This document shows positions 52,510 through 60,424 of a stretch of 64,000 bases of DNA, piece by piece (position 1 is the first letter of the stretch; each line of letters opens with the position of its first letter). The notes under the pieces are model-generated. The model ran no database searches and was not told where the DNA came from. It saw nothing but the letters and a program-made list of their open reading frames with translations. The position numbers were made by a program, and so were the translations under genes. This DNA is from Bacteroidota bacterium (GTDB lineage: Bacteria; Bacteroidota; Ignavibacteria; Ignavibacteriales; Melioribacteraceae): assembly GCA_018829205.1 (NCBI GenBank), contig JAHJUE010000010.1:248001-312000 (forward strand). Direction: 5' to 3'.

Positions 52510-53886
52510 GTGAAAACCATTATTGAACCTTTCAAAATTAAATCAGTTGAACCGATAAGATTTACAACAAAGGAAGAAAGAGTAAAAATTTTAGAAAATG
52601 CGGGCTATAATCCGTTTTTAATTCACGCCGACGAAGTTTTAATTGATTTGCTTACGGACAGCGGTACATCTGCAATGAGCGCTAAACAATGGGCCGGTAT
52701 TATGGACGGCGATGAATCTTACGCCGGGTCAAGGAGTTTTTATAGATTTGAATCGGTTGTTAAAGATATTACCGGCGATAAATTTATAATCCCCACTCAC
52801 CAGGGTAGAGCAGCCGAGAAAATATTGTTTTCAATAATCGGCGGACAAGGCAAATTCATTCCTAACAATACTCACTTTGATACAACAAGAGCTAATATAG
52901 AATTTTCCGGAGCCGAAGCAGTTGATTTAATTTGTGAAGTAGGAAAACACCCTGAACAACGGGCCGATTTTAAAGGAAATATGGATGTCGAAAAACTTGA
53001 AATATTTATAAAAGAAACAGGCGCAGAAAATATCCCTGTAGTTATGATTACTATTACAAATAACTCCGGAGGCGGACAACCGGTTTCTATGCAGAACATT
53101 AAGGATGTTAAAGAAGTATGTAAAAAGTATAACCTTCCTTTATTTATTGACGCATGCCGTTTTGCAGAAAACGCATATTTTATAAAGAAAAGAGAAAAAG
53201 GCTACGAAAATAAATCTATAAAAGAAATATGCCAGGAAATATTTTCATATGCCGACGGTGCAACTATGAGCGCGAAAAAAGACGGTCTTGTCAATATCGG
53301 CGGTTTCCTTTCGCTTAATGATGATGAACTCGCAATTAAATGCAGAAACTTACTTATAGTTACCGAGGGATTCCCAACTTACGGCGGATTAGCTGGCCGC
53401 GATCTTGAAGCCGTTGCTCAGGGTTTGGAAGAAGTTATGGAAGAAAGTTATCTTCAATACAGAATTAGAAGTACCGAATACCTGGGAGATAAAATTACAG
53501 CAGCAAATGTACCTATTATTGAACCGCCCGGAGGTCATGCTATTTATATTGACGCAAAAAGATTTTTGCCGAACGTTCCCCCTAATCAGTATCCCGGTCA
53601 GTCAATTGCCTGCGAGCTATATATTGAAGGCGGAATACGCGGCGTTGAAATCGGAAGCGTAATGTTCGGTAAATATGATAAGAAAACCGGCGCGCTAATT
53701 TCTCCGTCAATGGAACTTGTTCGTCTCGCGATTCCGCGCAGAGTTTATACTCAAAGCCATATTGATTATGTTGCCGAAGTTATAATCGAGGTTTATAAAA
53801 ACAGAGATAAACTTAAAGGTTACGAAATAACTTATGAAGCGCCGATGCTTAGACATTTTACGGCGAAATTTAAACCGGTTAATTAA
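52510..53886 (+). CDS. tnaA: Tryptophanase (beta-eliminating lyase)
   Basis: This 458-residue PLP enzyme should cleave L-tryptophan to indole, pyruvate and ammonia. The PLP lysine is Lys257 in TMSAKKDGLVNIGG. Much of the chain (SMQNIKDV, FSYADGATMS, YGGLAGRD) looks as close to tyrosine phenol-lyase as to tryptophanase. But at the site where phenol-lyases have Arg381 (MERG), this protein has VEIG (Ile381), and at the Phe448 site it has His449 (LRHFTAK), as tryptophanases do. ACGLE- or TnaC-type leader peptides were not found upstream. A GGAGAAG ribosome binding site precedes the GTG/ATG-region start at 52510. No tryptophan permease is adjacent. Confidence 0.83.
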   Translation: MKTIIEPFKIKSVEPIRFTTKEERVKILENAGYNPFLIHADEVLIDLLTDSGTSAMSAKQWAGIMDGDESYAGSRSFYRFESVVKDITGDKFIIPTHQGRAAEKILFSIIGGQGKFIPNNTHFDTTRANIEFSGAEAVDLICEVGKHPEQRADFKGNMDVEKLEIFIKETGAENIPVVMITITNNSGGGQPVSMQNIKDVKEVCKKYNLPLFIDACRFAENAYFIKKREKGYENKSIKEICQEIFSYADGATMSAKKDGLVNIGGFLSLNDDELAIKCRNLLIVTEGFPTYGGLAGRDLEAVAQGLEEVMEESYLQYRIRSTEYLGDKITAANVPIIEPPGGHAIYIDAKRFLPNVPPNQYPGQSIACELYIEGGIRGVEIGSVMFGKYDKKTGALISPSMELVRLAIPRRVYTQSHIDYVAEVIIEVYKNRDKLKGYEITYEAPMLRHFTAKFKPVN

Positions 53887-53892
53887 TTAAAT

Positions 53893-53921
53893 GTAGTGGC
53901 CGTAAGTTTTACGGCCACTAC
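53893..53921 (+). promoter_or_regulatory. 13-bp perfect hairpin between tnaA and DUF4905 gene
   Basis: GTAGTGGCCGTAA (53893-53905) and TTACGGCCACTAC (53909-53921) form a 13-bp stem with a 3-base loop, ending 9 bases before the next ATG. It could be a terminator without a T run, an RNA-processing site, or a block on the downstream ribosome binding site. Confidence 0.6.
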
Positions 53922-53930
53922 GGAAAAAAT

Positions 53931-54755
53931 ATGAAAATAGAAAAACTTTACACATTCAAAAACGGCAGACAAATCTGGCGTCTGCTGCTTACTACGTCTG
54001 ATAAATTGTTGGTCGAAACAAGAGATACGGAAAATAAAGAAGTTTTTTTTTCATGCCTCGACGCGTTTACAGGTAAACCAGTTTTCGAAAACCTGCAGCT
54101 TGAAGAAAAATTCTGGATCGGAATTGAAACGACTTATAAAGACGTTATCTTTTTTCATAAATTCGCCAAACCCGATATGCCCGGACATAAAGAAATTATT
54201 GCCTTTGATTTAACAACGCAAAAAATAATTTGGCAAACCGACGATTATGCATTCTTATTTATTTACGATAACTATGTTTACTCCTTTAAACAATTGTTCG
54301 AAGGACAAAAGTTTTTCGCGCTCGATTATAAAACGGGAGAACTAATTGAGGAATTAGGAAGTGATTATGAAAAAATTGACATCTTAAGCGGCAGATCGGA
54401 AAGTGAAAACCATTACGACGATTATCTTTTTCCGATGAAATTTAATAACGAATATATAGAAGATAAAAGAATTACAGAAATTATTGATGAAAAAACAAAA
54501 ACATCCGATATAGTTGGAGATATAGAATACAATGTTTATGAAGATATCTTGTTGTTAAATTTCTTCACTAAAGCTGAAAACGGAAATTTGATTAATAAAT
54601 TTTTCGCAGTTGATATTGAATCTAATTCTGAATTGTTTAATATTGTTTTGAACTCGGAAGCAAACGCTTTTGTGCCCGATTCGTTTTTTATGTATAAAAA
54701 TTTATTGTTTTTGTTAAAGGGAAAGAATGAGGTTTTAGTAAGCAGTATCGTTTAG
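53931..54755 (+). CDS. DUF4905-like beta-propeller-type protein
   Basis: This 274-residue cytoplasmic protein resembles DUF4905 proteins of Bacteroidota. Motifs include QIWRLLLTTSDKLLVETRDTENKEVFFSCLDAFTGKPVF and the recurring blade-like pattern of Phe/Asp turns (FALDYKTGELIE, FFAVDIESNSELFN), which suggests a partial beta-propeller. There is no signal peptide or catalytic motif. It is 18 bp upstream of the AMMECR1 gene and may belong to that operon. Function unknown; family assignment is from memory of the pattern. Confidence 0.6.
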   Translation: MKIEKLYTFKNGRQIWRLLLTTSDKLLVETRDTENKEVFFSCLDAFTGKPVFENLQLEEKFWIGIETTYKDVIFFHKFAKPDMPGHKEIIAFDLTTQKIIWQTDDYAFLFIYDNYVYSFKQLFEGQKFFALDYKTGELIEELGSDYEKIDILSGRSESENHYDDYLFPMKFNNEYIEDKRITEIIDEKTKTSDIVGDIEYNVYEDILLLNFFTKAENGNLINKFFAVDIESNSELFNIVLNSEANAFVPDSFFMYKNLLFLLKGKNEVLVSSIV

Positions 54756-54773
54756 ATATATATAGGTTGTGAA

Positions 54774-55343
54774 ATGGAGTTAACCGATCAGGAAAAGAAA
54801 ATTTTATTAAACGCGGCGCGTGAATCAATCCGTTCAATTTTCTCAAATGAAAATCTTCCTTTAACAGATTATCAAAAGTACCCTTCTTTATTTTCGCATA
54901 AAGGCGCGTTTGTTACAATATTTAAAAATCACCTCCTTCGTGGATGCATAGGTTATATAATTTCTAATCAGCCTTTATTTGAAACGGTTTGTGAAGCCGC
55001 AATTCAAGCCGCGACCGAAGATCCTCGTTTTCCGTCTCTGACAGAAAATGAGTTCGAAAATATTGCTATTGAAATTTCCATTCTATCCGAACCGTTCGAG
55101 CTTAATTCTTATGATGAAATTGAAATTGGAAAGCATGGATTAATTTTAGAGGAAATGGGAAGACGCGCTCTGCTTCTGCCGCAAGTTCCTATTGAACATA
55201 ATTTTAATAAAGAACAATTCCTTTCGGCATTATGTCAAAAAGGAGGATTCAAATCAGATCTTTGGAAAGAAAAATTATTAAATTTAAAAATGTTCACCGC
55301 TTCGGTTTTTTCGGAAGAAGAACTGGATAATAAAAATGAATAA
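54774..55343 (+). CDS. amrA: AMMECR1 domain protein (AmmeMemoRadiSam system protein A)
   Basis: This 189-residue protein contains an AMMECR1 domain. The invariant motif LRGCIGYI follows GAFVTIFKNH, and later come EAAIQAATEDPRFPSLTENEFENIAIEISILSEP and GLILEEMGRRALLLPQVP. Its role is not firmly known; it commonly occurs with a MEMO-type dioxygenase-like protein and a radical SAM enzyme, which together may act in an RNA or small-molecule modification. Its end overlaps the MEMO gene start by 8 bp. Confidence 0.9.
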   Translation: MELTDQEKKILLNAARESIRSIFSNENLPLTDYQKYPSLFSHKGAFVTIFKNHLLRGCIGYIISNQPLFETVCEAAIQAATEDPRFPSLTENEFENIAIEISILSEPFELNSYDEIEIGKHGLILEEMGRRALLLPQVPIEHNFNKEQFLSALCQKGGFKSDLWKEKLLNLKMFTASVFSEEELDNKNE

Positions 55344-56154
55344 AATTAGAAAACCGGCGGTTGCCGGATCGTTTTACCCCGCCGAAAAAAATAAATTGAT
55401 CGATCAAATTAAACTTCTTCTCGACATTACAAAAACCAATGAAGTATATGAAAATATTTCGGGACTTGTAGCGCCGCACGCAGGATATTTGTATTCCGGC
55501 AAAACAGCAGCTTATGCGTTTAATACAATCGCCAATAAAAATTATGAAACCGTAATTATAATTTCTCCAAGTCACAGAGAATATTTTCCCGGTATCTCAA
55601 TTTATGACGGCGACGCTTATGAAACTCCTTTAGGCATTACTGAAATTAATAAATCAGTAAAGGAAAAAATAATTTCCGAAAGCAAAAATATTTTTGAAGG
55701 AATTCAAGGACATAGGAATGAACACGCAATTGAAGTAGAAATACCTTTCCTGCAAGCAGTTTTAAAAGATTTTACAATCATCCCGGTGGTAATGGGAGAT
55801 CAAAGTAAAATTTATGTAGATGAACTTTCTCAAAAACTCGCCGAAGTAATTGATGATAAAACATTAATTGTTGCCAGTTCCGATCTTTCGCATTTTTACT
55901 CGCGTAAAGAAGCACAGAAATTAGATTTAAACGTCAAAAAAAGGATTGATGATTTTGATTTCAACGGTTTACAGAATGATCTTGAATTAAAAAACAGTGA
56001 AGCCTGCGGCGGCGGATGTATTGTTTCACTGATGAAATCCGCAGAATTAAAAAATATTAAGAAGTCAAAAGTACTTTCTTATTCAGATTCCGGAGATGTA
56101 ACAAGAGACACCTCTGAAGTTGTTGGGTATCTTTCAGCGGTAATATATAATTAA
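55336..56154 (+). CDS. amrB: MEMO-family protein (AmmeMemoRadiSam system protein B)
   Basis: This 272-residue protein of the MEMO family has the probable metal ligands His48 (APHAGYLYSG), His80 (SPSHREYF) and Cys224 (EACGGGCIV), with SSDLSHFYS (185 region) also conserved. The family fold resembles extradiol dioxygenases, and the human homologue is reported to bind copper or iron. It begins KPAVAGSFYPAEKNKL, as in system B proteins. It overlaps the AMMECR1 gene by 8 bp. The radical SAM partner expected in this system is not in the window. Confidence 0.92.
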   Translation: MNKIRKPAVAGSFYPAEKNKLIDQIKLLLDITKTNEVYENISGLVAPHAGYLYSGKTAAYAFNTIANKNYETVIIISPSHREYFPGISIYDGDAYETPLGITEINKSVKEKIISESKNIFEGIQGHRNEHAIEVEIPFLQAVLKDFTIIPVVMGDQSKIYVDELSQKLAEVIDDKTLIVASSDLSHFYSRKEAQKLDLNVKKRIDDFDFNGLQNDLELKNSEACGGGCIVSLMKSAELKNIKKSKVLSYSDSGDVTRDTSEVVGYLSAVIYN

Positions 56155-56160
56155 ATTAAT

Positions 56161-56301
56161 ATGCCAAAACCCGTAAATAATCAATATGACATTTCAAAAC
56201 TACATGAAAGACAACAATTCGCTAATAATTATTCGGAAATTAAAGAAATTATTATTCCTCCTCTGAAAAAATTAAAAAAAGCCTTATATTTGTGCCTTTA
56301 A
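56161..56301 (+). pseudogene. Short open frame, possible gene remnant
   Basis: A 46-codon frame starts at ATG 56161, six bases after the MEMO stop, and ends in TAA 56299-56301, immediately before a 65-bp palindromic repeat. The composition looks coding at its start (MPKPVNNQYDISKLHERQQF), but it is unlike any small protein I know and ends in a lysine-rich, hydrophobic tail. It may be the 5' end of a third gene of the amr operon cut by the repeat, or a genuine tiny protein. No ribosome binding site is obvious. Confidence 0.3.
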
Positions 56302-56305
56302 CAAA

Positions 56306-56370
56306 GTCATGCTTTGCCCCTGTCTAACGGCAGGCAGGTCCGCTCATGCTTCGACTTCGCTCAGCATGAC
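56306..56370. repeat. 65-bp palindromic intergenic repeat element
   Basis: The element is bounded by an 8-bp inverted repeat, GTCATGCT (56306-56313) and AGCATGAC (56363-56370). Inside are a CCTG...CAGGCAGG hairpin-forming part and TCATGC-TTCGACTTCGCTCA-GCATGA, a second hairpin. It is GC-richer than its surroundings. Similar GCATGCTGAGCGAAG-type sequences are dispersed in many Bacteroidota and relatives. It probably spread as a non-autonomous (REP/MITE-like) element. Confidence 0.65.
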
Positions 56371-56388
56371 AATGTGAAATTTTGCAAT

Positions 56389-56412
56389 TTGTAATCTTGT
56401 AATCTTGTAATC
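56389..56412. repeat. Three tandem 8-bp repeats (TTGTAATC)
   Basis: Three perfect copies of TTGTAATC lie end to end between the palindromic repeat and the glyS ribosome binding site. Too short and too few for a CRISPR array; a slippage-prone microsatellite that may sit in the glyS promoter or leader. Confidence 0.8.
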
Positions 56413-56436
56413 TGAAATTATAAAGAGAGGTTTACC

Positions 56437-57924
56437 ATCGCACAGAAGAATAACAAAAACGACATTGTTGAAAAGGTAGTTTCGCTTGCAAAGCGGAAAG
56501 GATTCGTATTTCAATCGAGTGAAATTTACGGCGGTTTAAACGGCTGCTGGGATTACGGTCCTTTAGGCGTAGAGCTGCTTAGAAATATAAAGGAAGAATG
56601 GTGGAAGTTTATGACCTACCGCGAAGATGTGGAGGGTTTGGATGCGTCTATTCTTATGCATCGCAGAGTTTGGGAAGCGTCGGGTCACGTCGATAACTTC
56701 TCTGATCCGATGATTGACTGTAAACAATGTAAATCACGTTTTAGGGTTGATACTCTCGGCGACGCGATTAACGAAAAGAAAAAAGAAAAATTTGTAAAAG
56801 CACTTGAAGAAAAAATTGATGGCGCTGATAAAAAATCCGCGCTTGAAAATATTTATCAAATTCACGCGGAGCTTGAACCTAGATTTGAAGCTATATTGGA
56901 AAGTGATGTGCTAAGTAAAGATTTATTGATTGAAATTAATTGCCCGAATTGCGGAACAGCGGGACAATTCACGGAACCCCGCAGTTTTAATCTTATGTTT
57001 AAAACATTTGTTGGTCCGGTTGAAAGCACCGATAATGTAGTTTTCCTGCGCCCGGAAACAGCGCAGGGAATTTTTGTTAATTTCTTAAACGTTCAGGGAG
57101 CCAGCAGGCAAAAGCTGCCATTCGGTATTGCTCAAATAGGTAAGGCATTCCGTAATGAAATTAATACGAAAAATTTTCTTTTCCGTACACGCGAATTTGA
57201 ACAGATGGAAATGCAGTATTTCGTTCAGCCCGAAGACGATAAAAAACATTATGATGAATGGAAAGAAAGACGTATAAACTGGTTTAAAGAATTAGGCATG
57301 ACTCCCGATAAGCTGCGTTTTCACGATCACCCGGCGGATAAGCTTGCCCATTACGCTAAAGAAGCTACCGACATTGAATATGAATTCCCTTTCGGCTGGG
57401 GCGAAATTGAGGGCATACATAACAGAACTAATTTTGATTTAAGCAGACATGAAGAATTTTCGGGCAAATCACTTAAGTATTTCGATGAGGAAAAGAAAGA
57501 AAAATATCTTCCTTTTATAATTGAAACAAGCGCGGGTGCAAGCCGTTCGTTTATGGCATTTTTTGTCGACGCTTATAATGAAGAAGAAGTAAATGGCGAA
57601 ACAAGGGTTGTATTAAAATTCCATCCTAAACTCGCGCCGATAAAAGCAGCCATATTCCCTCTTGTAAATAAAGACGGAATGCCGGAAATAGCGCGCAAAA
57701 TTGAAACTGATCTTCGTCCGTATTTAAAAGTATTTTATGACGACAAAGGCGCTGTCGGCAGACGTTACCGCAGACAGGATGAAAACGGAACACCCTTCTG
57801 TATTACAGTTGACACACAAACACTTGAAGATAATACGGTAACTGTCCGTGAAAGAGATTCAATGTTGCAGGAAAGAATCTCAATCGATAAACTGCTAATT
57901 CATCTCCTCCAAAAATTAAAATAA
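56437..57924 (+). CDS. glyS: Glycyl-tRNA synthetase (alpha2 type), apparent ATC start
   Basis: This 495-residue class II synthetase charges tRNA-Gly. The first ATG in frame (56611) would delete about 58 conserved residues, including GFVFQSSEIYGGLNGCWDYGPLGVELLRNIK. Reading back, the frame is open to a TGA at 56413-56415 and has no ATG, GTG or TTG. The ATC at 56437 has GAGAGG six bases upstream and would give (M)AQKNN, so I take it as the start. Class II motifs: RPETAQGIFVNF, FLFRTREFEQMEMQYF (motif 2), ETSAGASRSFMAF (motif 3 region). The anticodon-binding domain ends with DTQTLEDNTVTVRERDSM. A terminator follows. Confidence 0.88.
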   Translation: MAQKNNKNDIVEKVVSLAKRKGFVFQSSEIYGGLNGCWDYGPLGVELLRNIKEEWWKFMTYREDVEGLDASILMHRRVWEASGHVDNFSDPMIDCKQCKSRFRVDTLGDAINEKKKEKFVKALEEKIDGADKKSALENIYQIHAELEPRFEAILESDVLSKDLLIEINCPNCGTAGQFTEPRSFNLMFKTFVGPVESTDNVVFLRPETAQGIFVNFLNVQGASRQKLPFGIAQIGKAFRNEINTKNFLFRTREFEQMEMQYFVQPEDDKKHYDEWKERRINWFKELGMTPDKLRFHDHPADKLAHYAKEATDIEYEFPFGWGEIEGIHNRTNFDLSRHEEFSGKSLKYFDEEKKEKYLPFIIETSAGASRSFMAFFVDAYNEEEVNGETRVVLKFHPKLAPIKAAIFPLVNKDGMPEIARKIETDLRPYLKVFYDDKGAVGRRYRRQDENGTPFCITVDTQTLEDNTVTVRERDSMLQERISIDKLLIHLLQKLK

Positions 57925-57933
57925 TTTAAAATA

Positions 57934-57962
57934 AAAACCCGGTAATAGATACCGGGTTTTAC
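57934..57962 (+). terminator. Rho-independent terminator after glyS
   Basis: AAAACCCGGT (57934-57943) pairs with ACCGGGTTTT (57951-57960) across a 7-base loop. It begins 10 bp after the glyS stop; the T run lies within the stem end. Confidence 0.85.
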
Positions 57963-58158
57963 CCCTTGATAAGAGTACCAGATCCTCTTATTTTAATCTT
58001 AATGCTTTTATCCCGTATTAAGAAATAATAGTTTTATAATAAATTTTATTTCATCAAAGGATGTAGTTCCAATTTCATCCTTTGGATCGATTTAAATAAA
58101 CAAACTATCACGGTACTTTAATAAAGTATATCGTAGAAATTTATATAAGGATTAATTT

Positions 58159-60396
58159 ATGAAGACAAGGATTTGTTTTATATCCGCTGTTTTAATCATC
58201 CTGCTTTCAAAACCTTTGTTTGCCGGCTTTAATGCTCAAAAGTTAAACTCATATCAATCATGGTGGATAACCGAAATTCAAAAATTTGAAAGTAAAACAG
58301 AGGTATACGGCCTGTTATATCAAAGCAGCATTAATGTAAAATTGAAACTAGGAAAAGATTCGTGGTGGGAATACAATACTCAAAAATATATTTGTCAAAA
58401 TCCCCCTGCCGGGAAGTATGAATTCAGATGGAATTTTAACCTTCCTAAAAATGCGTATGTGAAAGATCTGCTCTATTGGGATAAGGAAAAAGACACATTT
58501 GTAAGCGCCTCGGTTATTGATTTAACTACTGCCGAGAATAACTACTACGCAAATAGGGAGGATTCGGCCTCCGTACTTCTTAGGCAATATATGAGAAGAG
58601 ATTATAACGGCAATTATAATCTAGAATACGAACTAAAAATATCTCCCGTTAACTGGGACGAAACAGTTGAGTTTATAATTAAATACGTTTCCCCCTGTGA
58701 AATGTATTACGATAAAAGAGTCGTAAACGATTATTCGTATCAGTTCTATTCCGAAAATTATAATTATTACACTCAATGCAACAATACTGTTCCAGAAAAA
58801 ATATTAACCATAGATTATAACAATCCTGATGCAGCCCCGCAAAATTTTCAAACCAACGGAATTCAATGGGACAATGGACAATCCTGGACAAAAAACGGAG
58901 ATTATTGGCAAGCTGCAATCTCCAAAAATTATAATCAATTTAGTTTATCATTAGCAGCTGAAAACGCGGACGGAAAATTTTTAAGAACATATCCCGCGGG
59001 AAACAGTAATTTTTATCAGCTGTCAGCGCTTCCTCAAATAAAAGATGAAATACGATATCCACGAAAAATAGTTTTGGCTTTCGATTTAATTCAGAATTAT
59101 TTCAATTCCTATTCAAGAGAAAACTTTATTAAAATGATTAATGAGGCTTTGCTGATCTCTACAACTGAAAAAGACTCATTGCTTTTTGTAACAAGCGACT
59201 TTGACGTAAAGTGGCTTAATAATAATTTTGAGCAAAGAACAGAAAATCTATTAAATATACATTTAAACACTGTTGTACAGACTGTACCCAAACTAAATAC
59301 CCTACCTTATATGCTGAAAGATATTGTTAAATTCTTAAACTTAAAAAATGAAGATGCCGAAGTATGGATTATATCGGATGATAACAAAACCGGTGTAAGA
59401 GCCGAGACGGTAATGGAACTATTAAATCAAACTTATTTCAGCGCGGATAATAAGATTAAATTTAATATTATTGACGTAAGCAACTCATACAACAGTTATT
59501 ATATACAAAATAAAAATTACCGCGGCAATGAATACTTGTATGAAAATTTATCCAGGATATCGGGCGGTAATTTTGGTAGTACTTATAATACTTATTATAA
59601 ATTATATATTGATAAAGTACTAGACTGCTTTGCTCCTACGGTAAGCACAGTTGAAATTGATCCTGTGCCTGAGGCTGGAATTTCTTATTCACGATTTGAT
59701 TTAAATAAAGGACGCAACAGTTTTAACATCACATCACGTTATTTCGAAATCGGCATGTTCGATGGTTCGGCCCCGTTTACCGTAAATTATTTCGGGAATT
59801 ATCTCAGCGGCAGCTACTTCAATAATATTAATATTGTTGAAGACAATACAAACATATCCGAGGATATTCTTGAAAACACTTTGTTGTATTGGTACGGGAA
59901 TTATATTCTTAACGAACTCTTTCTTCAGCCGCAAAGTTATTCTACTATAAAATATATTGAAAACCTTGCTGTTATAAATCATTTAATGACACCATACAGC
60001 GGATTTATTATACCCGGACCTACAGGCTCAGCTGGTTTTAAAAGATTAGAAATTGAGGATGTTACTGATGTTAAAGAGGTTCCCCCAATTAATGAAAAAG
60101 AACTTCCTGTAAATATTGGTCTTACGGCTTATCCTAATCCTTTTAATCCGCAGACTAGCATAATCATTAATTTAACAACAGCTGCGGCAACCGGATCAAA
60201 AACATTGGCAATTTATAATGTGCTCGGACAAAAAATAAGAAGTTTTGATTTATCCGGGTATAATAATTTATCTCAAATAAAAGTTGATTGGAACGGACTT
60301 AACGATTATGGTTCACAAGTATCATCCGGCACCTACATTGCGGTATTAAAAACTAATGAATCCATTACATCGTTAAAACTTCTTCTAATTCGTTAA
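58159..60396 (+). CDS. Secreted VIT/VWA-like protein with C-terminal sorting domain
   Basis: This 745-residue protein has a signal peptide (cut near FAG, residue 23). A VIT-like region (about 60-190) contains FRWNFNLPKNAYVKDLLYWDKEKDTFVSASVID. A weak VWA-like region (about 300-470) has KIVLAFDLIQNYF and EVWIISDDN, and the segment typical of the end of VIT/VWA proteins is MTPYSGFII (610-618). The last 88 residues start YPNPFNPQTSI (658-668) and end SSGTYIAVLKTN...KLLLIR, a type 9 secretion or FlgD-like sorting domain. It should be exported to the cell surface. The next gene is a paralogue, 28 bp on. VWA metal site residues are degenerate. Confidence 0.75.
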   Translation: MKTRICFISAVLIILLSKPLFAGFNAQKLNSYQSWWITEIQKFESKTEVYGLLYQSSINVKLKLGKDSWWEYNTQKYICQNPPAGKYEFRWNFNLPKNAYVKDLLYWDKEKDTFVSASVIDLTTAENNYYANREDSASVLLRQYMRRDYNGNYNLEYELKISPVNWDETVEFIIKYVSPCEMYYDKRVVNDYSYQFYSENYNYYTQCNNTVPEKILTIDYNNPDAAPQNFQTNGIQWDNGQSWTKNGDYWQAAISKNYNQFSLSLAAENADGKFLRTYPAGNSNFYQLSALPQIKDEIRYPRKIVLAFDLIQNYFNSYSRENFIKMINEALLISTTEKDSLLFVTSDFDVKWLNNNFEQRTENLLNIHLNTVVQTVPKLNTLPYMLKDIVKFLNLKNEDAEVWIISDDNKTGVRAETVMELLNQTYFSADNKIKFNIIDVSNSYNSYYIQNKNYRGNEYLYENLSRISGGNFGSTYNTYYKLYIDKVLDCFAPTVSTVEIDPVPEAGISYSRFDLNKGRNSFNITSRYFEIGMFDGSAPFTVNYFGNYLSGSYFNNINIVEDNTNISEDILENTLLYWYGNYILNELFLQPQSYSTIKYIENLAVINHLMTPYSGFIIPGPTGSAGFKRLEIEDVTDVKEVPPINEKELPVNIGLTAYPNPFNPQTSIIINLTTAAATGSKTLAIYNVLGQKIRSFDLSGYNNLSQIKVDWNGLNDYGSQVSSGTYIAVLKTNESITSLKLLLIR

Positions 60397-60424
60397 TTAT
60401 AAATTTTATTTGACAGGGAAAAAA

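Noticed and set aside
52510-53886. Tyrosine phenol-lyase
   Set aside because: The phenol-lyase Arg and Phe positions carry Ile381 and His449, as in tryptophanase.
56389-56412. CRISPR-like array
   Set aside because: Three direct 8-bp units without spacers; a microsatellite. No cas genes are present.
56611-57924. Glycyl-tRNA synthetase starting at ATG 56611
   Set aside because: It would remove the conserved GFVFQSSEIYGGLNG region, which is clearly encoded in frame just upstream.
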